Assembly (NCBI GenBank): GCA_015060735.1
Contig: SUXX01000003.1
Span: 52,409-116,408 of the forward strand
Source of the DNA: Bacteroides sp.
GTDB taxonomy: Bacteria; Bacteroidota; Bacteroidia; Bacteroidales; Bacteroidaceae
DNA length: 64,000 bases
Reading direction: 5' to 3'
Shown here: positions 59,242 through 64,000 of the stretch, piece by piece
How positions within the stretch are numbered: the stretch's first letter is position 1
How the letters are laid out: every line of letters begins with the position of its first letter
Translations under genes and position numbers: made by a program
The notes under the pieces: generated by a model
What the model was told of the DNA's origin: nothing
The model's database searches: none
What the model saw: only the letters and a program-made list of their open reading frames with translations

Positions 59242-60246
59242 ATGTGCGAATTTACAGCAAAAGACTATAAGAAAGGACAACCTCGTTGGTGTCCGGGTTG
59301 CGGTGACCACTTCTTCTTGGCTTCACTGCACAAGGCGATGGCAGAAATCGGTGTAGCTCCATGGGATATTGCCGTTATTTCGGGTATCGGATGCTCCAGC
59401 CGTTTGCCTCATTATATGAATACGTATGGCATGAACACCATCCATGGCCGTTCGGCTGCGATTGCTACTGGTTGCAAGGTAGCCAATCCGAACTTGACCG
59501 TATGGCAGGTGTCAGGCGATGGCGACGGTCTCGCTATCGGTGGTAACCACTTCATCCATGCCAACCGTCGTAACATCAACTTGAACATGATTCTGCTCAA
59601 CAACCGTATCTATGGTTTGACCAAGGGGCAGTACTCGCCGACTTCTCCACGTGGCTTTGTCAGCAAGTCGTCTCCTTACGGTACGGTAGAAGATCCGTTC
59701 TGCCCGGCTGAATTGTGCTTCGGTGCCCGTGGACACTTCTTTGCCCGTGCCGTTGCCACCGATGCTGCCGGTACGGTAGACATCTTGAAAGCTGCTTACA
59801 ATCATAAAGGTTCTTCGGTTTGCGAAATCTTGCAGAACTGTGTAATCTTCAACCACGGAACTCACGAATCGGTATATACCAAGGAAGGTCGTGCCAAGAA
59901 TGCTATTTATGTAGAACATGGCAAGCCGTTGTTGTTTGGCGAAAACAAGGAATTCGGCTTGATGCAGGAAGGCTTCGGATTGAAGGTGGTGAAGTTGGGT
60001 GAAAACGGAATTACAGAAAAGGATATTCTTGTTCACGATGCCCATTGCGAAGACAATACCCTTCAGTTGAAGTTGGCGTTTATGCAAGGTCCGGATTTCC
60101 CTATTGCACTCGGTGTGATTCGTGATGTAGAAGCTCCTACTTATGATGATAGTGTATATGCTCAAATAGATGATGTGGCAGAAAAAAAGAAATATCATAA
60201 TTTCGAAGAACTGCTGATGACCAATGATATTTGGGAAGTGAAGTAA
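59242..60246 (+). CDS. korB: 2-oxoglutarate:ferredoxin oxidoreductase, beta subunit
   Basis: TPP- and 4Fe-4S-binding partner of KorA, 334 residues. WCPGCGDHFF near residue 15 holds two cluster cysteines and CSSRLPHYMNTYGMNTIHGR is near residue 51. The TPP/Mg motif is GDGDGLAIGGNH near residue 93, followed by NNRIYGLTKGQYSPTS. All are typical of KorB. The gene ends 22 nt before a dispersed palindromic repeat that may help stop transcription. Confidence 0.94.
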   Translation: MCEFTAKDYKKGQPRWCPGCGDHFFLASLHKAMAEIGVAPWDIAVISGIGCSSRLPHYMNTYGMNTIHGRSAAIATGCKVANPNLTVWQVSGDGDGLAIGGNHFIHANRRNINLNMILLNNRIYGLTKGQYSPTSPRGFVSKSSPYGTVEDPFCPAELCFGARGHFFARAVATDAAGTVDILKAAYNHKGSSVCEILQNCVIFNHGTHESVYTKEGRAKNAIYVEHGKPLLFGENKEFGLMQEGFGLKVVKLGENGITEKDILVHDAHCEDNTLQLKLAFMQGPDFPIALGVIRDVEAPTYDDSVYAQIDDVAEKKKYHNFEELLMTNDIWEVK

Positions 60247-60268
60247 TAGGCGAAATGATATTTTCCGG

Positions 60269-60351
60269 CAGTGTCATCCTGAGCAAGGCGAAGGAGCTGA
60301 GTGCATCCAGTGAATGTATTCAGATTCTTCACTGCGTTCAGAATGACACTG
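60269..60351. repeat. Dispersed TGTCATyCTGA palindrome, copy 3 (83 bp)
   Basis: Outer arms CAGTGTCATCCTGAGC and GTTCAGAATGACACTG; a T run (60353-60358) follows the right end. Between korB and the S9 peptidase gene. Confidence 0.82.
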
Positions 60352-60382
60352 CTTTTTTATCACATTATTCATATAAACAAAG

Positions 60383-63085
60383 ATGAAAAGTTTAAGAATT
60401 TTAGGAATTGGATTGCTGGTGGCAATACCGTTTCTGACCATGAAAGCACAAAAAGCCTTGACTCCACAGGATTTGGAGGCTTGGAAACGTATAACAGCCC
60501 GAGCTATTTCGGATGACGGGCAATGGGTATCTGCCGTCTTTTCACCCTGGAAAGGAGATGCAGAGGTACAGGTATTTTCGGCAGCCGGTAAGCAAATAAA
60601 GGCTTACACTCCGGCTTCAGAAGTGAAGTTTTCTTCTTCATCGCAATATGCTTTGATAAAGCAGGTACCGGCTTTGGCCTTGACTGATTCATTGAAATTG
60701 AAGAAAGCGAGAAAAGACAAGATGCCGATGGATGAATTGGTTGTCCTGAATCTGAAGAGTGGGTCGGAATGGAAAATCGATTCGTTGAAGTCTTATCGTT
60801 TGGCGGAAACCGGTGATTGGATGGCCTATCAACGTACTCGCAAAGATTCTTCGTTGGTGGTTACTTCATTGGATGGTATGAAAAAAATCGTGCTTCCTTC
60901 AGCTTCCGGTTATGGATTTGCCAAGGAAAGTCCAACATTGTATTTTGTGACCAAAGACACGATAAATGGTAAGCCGGGTATGTATGTTTGGACACCCGAC
61001 AATTCACAGCCAGTATTAATAAAGGAAGGAAAAGGGCTCTTTTTACAGCCCACTTTCGACAAAACAGGTAATAAGCTGGCATTCCTTTATACCGATGACA
61101 AGAAGGAAAAAGATTATACCATGAGTCTATGGATAGCTGAAAATGCAGGCGAAGCCCGTGAACTTGCGACTCGTGCAACGATTGGTTTGCCGGGAGGTTG
61201 GGTGATTAGCCCGAATCAACGCTTGAGTTTCTCGGACGATGCTTCTCGTTTGTTCTTGGGAACAGCTCCGGCTCCGCTTCGCAAGGATACAACTGTTCTT
61301 GATGCCAATCGCCCCAATGTGCAAGTGTGGAATTGGGATGAACCGGTGCAATACACTGTGCAGCATTACAATGTGAAACGCGACTTAAAGAAAAGTTATG
61401 CGGCAGTTTATTGGTTGAATACTCAGAAATTGGTACAGATTGCAAACGAAGAATTGCCGGATGCCCAATTGCCGGTGAAAGGTATGGGCGATTGGGCCAT
61501 TGTGTCTACTTCGAAGCCTTATTCGGTTTCTTCCATGTGGGAAGGTCGTACCCGTGCGGATTATTATAAGGTGTCGTTGGCTACCGGTGAACGTACCTTG
61601 ATAGCTAAGGCAGATTATGCCGGTTATCGCTTGTCGCCTGCCGCCAAATATGCTGGCACTTACAATCAAACAGACAGTTGTTGGTATACCATCAGTTTGG
61701 CCGACAATCGTAAAATCCGTTTGACTACCCCTCAATCGTTCCCTGCTTGGGATGAAGAAAGCGATTATCCGGATTATCCGCGTCCCCATGGTTATGCCGG
61801 TTGGACCAAGGATGATGCAGCTCTTTTGATTTATGACCGTTATGACATTTGGTCGTTTGATCCGGAAGGCAAGAAGGCTCCGGTAAAATTGACTAAGAAC
61901 GGTCGTGAGAACAAGATTACCTATCGTCGAATTAATTTGGATAGAGAACAAGAATTTGTTGATTTGACCAAGCCGGTGATGATGACAGGTTTTAATGAGG
62001 TAGGCAAGACGACTGGCATTTATCGTGCCCGACTGAATACACCGGTCAATCCGACATTACTGGCAGGTGGAAAGTATAACTTGGGTAATGTGGTGAAGGC
62101 CAAGAAGACCGACAAGTATATCTATACACGCGAAAATTATGAGGTTTATCCGGACATTTGGGCTACGGATGCTTCTTTCAAGAAAGGAATTCAGTTAACA
62201 CAGGGAATCTCCCAGCAGGAACCTTATATTTGGGGAACAGCTGAATTGATATCATGGACATCATTGGATGGCAAGCCTTTGGAAGGTGTTATCTATAAGC
62301 CGGCTAATTTTGATCCGAACAAGAAATATCCGATGATTGTGAATTTCTATGAACGTAATTCGGAAACCTTGTATGAGTATCACATGCCGGAGGCTCACCG
62401 TTCAACCATTGATTATAGTTTGTATCTGAGTAACGGCTACATTGTGTTTAATCCGGATGTGCGTTACCGCGATGGTTATCCGGGCGAAAGCTGTTACAAT
62501 TGTGTGATGCCCGGTATTGCAGAAGTCCTATCGCGTGGGTATGTAGATGCAGCTCGTATCGGAGCACAGGGACACAGCTGGGGAGGTTATCAAGTAGCTT
62601 ATCTGGCTACTCGTACCCGTTTGTTTGCTGCCATCGAATCGGGTGCTCCGGTTGTGAACATGTTCAGTGCCTATGGTGGTATCCGTTGGGGATCAGGATT
62701 GGCTCGTTCTTTCCAATACGAACATACACAAAGCCGACTGGGAGCTACACCTTGGAGCGATCCTCGTCGTTATTATGAAAATTCACCGTTGTTCTTGATG
62801 GATAAGGTAGAAACACCTATATTAATTATGCACAACGACCAGGACGGCCATGTGCCCTGGTATCAAGGTATCGAATATTTTGTGGCATTGAAACGTCTAG
62901 GCAAGCCGGCTTGGATGTTGAACTATACCGGAGAACCACACTGGCCAACCAAATTGCCGAACAAACTTGACTTCCAGATTCGCATGAAGCAGTTCTTTGA
63001 CCACTTCTTGAAAGGGGAAACAATGCCGAAATGGATGAAGGAAGGAGTACCGGCAGTGAAGCAACCATACGAATTAGGTTATTAG
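60383..63085 (+). CDS. S9-family prolyl oligopeptidase-like peptidase, exported, 900 residues
   Basis: An exported serine peptidase with a signal peptide (residues 1-22, ...MKAQ). A long beta-propeller region (about 30-640) includes WAISD-type strands such as ARAISDDGQWVSAVFSP. The hydrolase domain carries GHSWGG (Ser732), NDQDGHVP (Asp about 821) and GEPHWPTK (His about 853), a complete triad. It lacks the DPP4 double-Glu motif, so it is more like the acylaminoacyl/oligopeptidase-type S9 group; specificity cannot be read. It is the third S9 peptidase in the window. No -7 box was recognised; a palindromic repeat lies 31 nt upstream of the start. Confidence 0.88.
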   Translation: MKSLRILGIGLLVAIPFLTMKAQKALTPQDLEAWKRITARAISDDGQWVSAVFSPWKGDAEVQVFSAAGKQIKAYTPASEVKFSSSSQYALIKQVPALALTDSLKLKKARKDKMPMDELVVLNLKSGSEWKIDSLKSYRLAETGDWMAYQRTRKDSSLVVTSLDGMKKIVLPSASGYGFAKESPTLYFVTKDTINGKPGMYVWTPDNSQPVLIKEGKGLFLQPTFDKTGNKLAFLYTDDKKEKDYTMSLWIAENAGEARELATRATIGLPGGWVISPNQRLSFSDDASRLFLGTAPAPLRKDTTVLDANRPNVQVWNWDEPVQYTVQHYNVKRDLKKSYAAVYWLNTQKLVQIANEELPDAQLPVKGMGDWAIVSTSKPYSVSSMWEGRTRADYYKVSLATGERTLIAKADYAGYRLSPAAKYAGTYNQTDSCWYTISLADNRKIRLTTPQSFPAWDEESDYPDYPRPHGYAGWTKDDAALLIYDRYDIWSFDPEGKKAPVKLTKNGRENKITYRRINLDREQEFVDLTKPVMMTGFNEVGKTTGIYRARLNTPVNPTLLAGGKYNLGNVVKAKKTDKYIYTRENYEVYPDIWATDASFKKGIQLTQGISQQEPYIWGTAELISWTSLDGKPLEGVIYKPANFDPNKKYPMIVNFYERNSETLYEYHMPEAHRSTIDYSLYLSNGYIVFNPDVRYRDGYPGESCYNCVMPGIAEVLSRGYVDAARIGAQGHSWGGYQVAYLATRTRLFAAIESGAPVVNMFSAYGGIRWGSGLARSFQYEHTQSRLGATPWSDPRRYYENSPLFLMDKVETPILIMHNDQDGHVPWYQGIEYFVALKRLGKPAWMLNYTGEPHWPTKLPNKLDFQIRMKQFFDHFLKGETMPKWMKEGVPAVKQPYELGY

Positions 63086-63188
63086 GAATAATTGTAATGT
63101 CTATATTACATAATTGTTATACAAATTTAAATCTTTGGTTAATAAGGAAATATTTCTCTAATATCTTCTTTGTTTGAAAATAAAACAT
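63086..63188. other. AT-rich upstream region of pckA
   Basis: No gene, hairpin or repeat seen. Two TTTG tetranucleotides (63169-63172, 63173-63176) lie 12-16 nt before the -7 box, closer than the usual -33 spacing. Confidence 0.4.
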
Positions 63189-63196
63189 TAAATTTG
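63189..63196 (+). promoter_or_regulatory. -7 element TAAATTTG for pckA
   Basis: TAnnTTTG match 95 nt upstream of ATG 63292; it predicts a start of transcription near 63202 and a leader of about 90 nt. Confidence 0.6.
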
Positions 63197-63200
63197 TAAC

Positions 63201-63214
63201 GCCTTGAACAAGGC
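63201..63214 (+). promoter_or_regulatory. Palindrome GCCTTGAACAAGGC at the pckA transcription start
   Basis: A perfect 6-bp inverted repeat with a 2-nt centre, placed just after the -7 box. It could be an operator half-site pair; as an RNA hairpin it would have an impossibly small loop unless the arms fray. Confidence 0.4.
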
Positions 63215-63291
63215 AGAGACGATTTTGCTTTGTTTTGGTAGCATAGAGAGTAAAAAACAAACAAATAATAACCCAATTAATCATTTAACAA

Positions 63292-64000
63292 ATGGCAAAT
63301 TTAGATTTAAGTAAGTACGGTATTACCGATGTGAAAGAAATTCTTCACAACCCTTCTTATGAAGTATTGTTTGAAGAAGAAACTAAGGCTGGTTTGGAAG
63401 GCTTCGAAGTGGGCAAGGAAACTGAGCTTGGTGCAGTAAACGTAATGACTGGTATCTACACTGGTCGTTCTCCTAAAGATAAGTTCTTTGTTAAGAATGA
63501 AGCTAGTGAAAACACAGTATGGTGGACTTCTGAAGAATATAAGAACGATAACAAGCCTTGCTCAGAAGAAGCTTGGGCTGACTTGAAGGCTAAGGCTGTG
63601 AAGCAGTTGAGTGGCAAGAAGTTGTACGTTATGGATACTTTCTGCGGTGCTAACGAAGGTACTCGCTTGAAAGTTCGTTTCATCATGGAAGTAGCATGGC
63701 AGGCTCACTTCGTGAAGAACATGTTCATCCGTCCGACAGAAGAAGAATTGGCTAACTATGGTGAACCTGATTTCGTATCATTCAATGCAGCTAAGGCAAG
63801 CGTTGATAACTACAAGGAATTGGGCTTGAACTCAGAAACTGCTACAGTATTCAACTTGAAGACTAACGAACAAGTTATCCTCAACACTTGGTACGGTGGT
63901 GAAATGAAGAAGGGTATCTTCTCATTGATGAACTACTTCAACCCATTGAAGGGTATCGCTTCTATGCACTGTTCTGCAAACACTAACATGGAAGGTACTG
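63292..64000 (+). CDS. pckA: Phosphoenolpyruvate carboxykinase (ATP), 5' part
   Basis: Interconverts oxaloacetate plus ATP with PEP, CO2 and ADP. In succinate-producing Bacteroidales it often runs in the carboxylating direction. About 236 N-terminal residues are present; the rest lies beyond the right edge. [16 protein letters not shown] near residue 55, the stretch [20 protein letters not shown] near residue 110 and [20 protein letters not shown] near residue 202 are canonical for ATP-type PckA. The kinase-1a P-loop lies beyond the window. The start ATG is 63292-63294. Codon bias is very strong, as expected of a highly expressed gene. Confidence 0.96.
   Translation, partial: MANLDLSKYGITDVKEILHNPSYEVLFEEETKAGLEGFEVGKETELGAVNVMTGIYTGRSPKDKFFVKNEASENTVWWTSEEYKNDNKPCSEEAWADLKAKAVKQLSGKKLYVMDTFCGANEGTRLKVRFIMEVAWQAHFVKNMFIRPTEEELANYGEPDFVSFNAAKASVDNYKELGLNSETATVFNLKTNEQVILNTWYGGEMKKGIFSLMNYFNPLKGIASMHCSANTNMEGT

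Overview
This window is chromosomal DNA from a member of the Bacteroidales, most likely Bacteroides, Phocaeicola or a close relative. Four things point there. Most genes lack a recognisable Shine-Dalgarno site. At least 18 starts are preceded by the Bacteroidetes -7 promoter element TAnnTTTG. Lipoproteins and outer-surface families typical of gut Bacteroidales are common (BACON, DUF2807, CotH, DUF3108, DUF5009). Core metabolism is anaerobic: a KorAB 2-oxoacid:ferredoxin oxidoreductase, ATP-type PEP carboxykinase and the Tdh/Kbl threonine pathway. I do not assign a species.

Layout. 1-3.4 kb: the 5' part of lpdA (minus), a DUF5009 acetyltransferase-like membrane protein and nadB. 3.4-12.9 kb (minus): a DPP4-type peptidase, then a tight six-gene run purD - membrane protein - YqaA/DedA-like - mnmD - znuA-like - znuC-like, preceded by a prolyl tripeptidyl peptidase (PtpA-like). 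12.9-18 kb: a THUMP rRNA methyltransferase, a metallo-beta-lactamase-fold lipoprotein, a 41-residue basic protein and RNase R. 18-25.6 kb: a CotH-kinase lipoprotein, an overlapping SDR/PAP2 pair, a DUF2807 adhesin-like lipoprotein, dusB and a U32 peptidase-family RNA-modification protein. 25.6-28.4 kb is the most accessory-like stretch: a long hairpin RNA or mobile-element candidate, an S41 peptidase with a partner lipoprotein, and a MITE-like element. 28.4-37 kb: DUF2461, argS, rnhA with a viroplasmin domain, pdxB, purN, the acpP-fabF-rnc operon and pfkA. 37-41.5 kb: a GH3 - Ig-like lipoprotein - DUF3108 operon. 41.5-46 kb: a frameshifted gene relic, a large BACON-LRR-M64 surface metallopeptidase and a repeat-rich gap. 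46-57 kb: cysS/mnmA (divergent), two overlapping rhomboids and an EEP phosphatase, secDF, tdh and kbl. 57-64 kb: tRNA-Arg(CCT), korAB, a 900-residue S9 peptidase and the 5' part of pckA.

Themes. The window is rich in secreted or membrane proteolysis: three S9 peptidases, one S41, one M64 and two rhomboids. It also carries several tRNA/rRNA modification genes (mnmD, mnmA, dusB, a U32 protein, an RlmL-like methyltransferase). Three families of short non-coding palindromic or terminal-inverted repeats are scattered between genes. The observations most worth a second look are the composition-mosaic BACON-LRR-M64 protein, the roughly 160-nt hairpin with its own promoter at 25.75-25.97 kb, the MITE-like element at 28.16-28.37 kb with a diverged half copy at 45.47 kb, the dispersed TGTCATyCTGA palindromes, and the zinc-type ABC genes that lack a permease. 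All assignments come from reading the sequence and recalling families; no database search was run.
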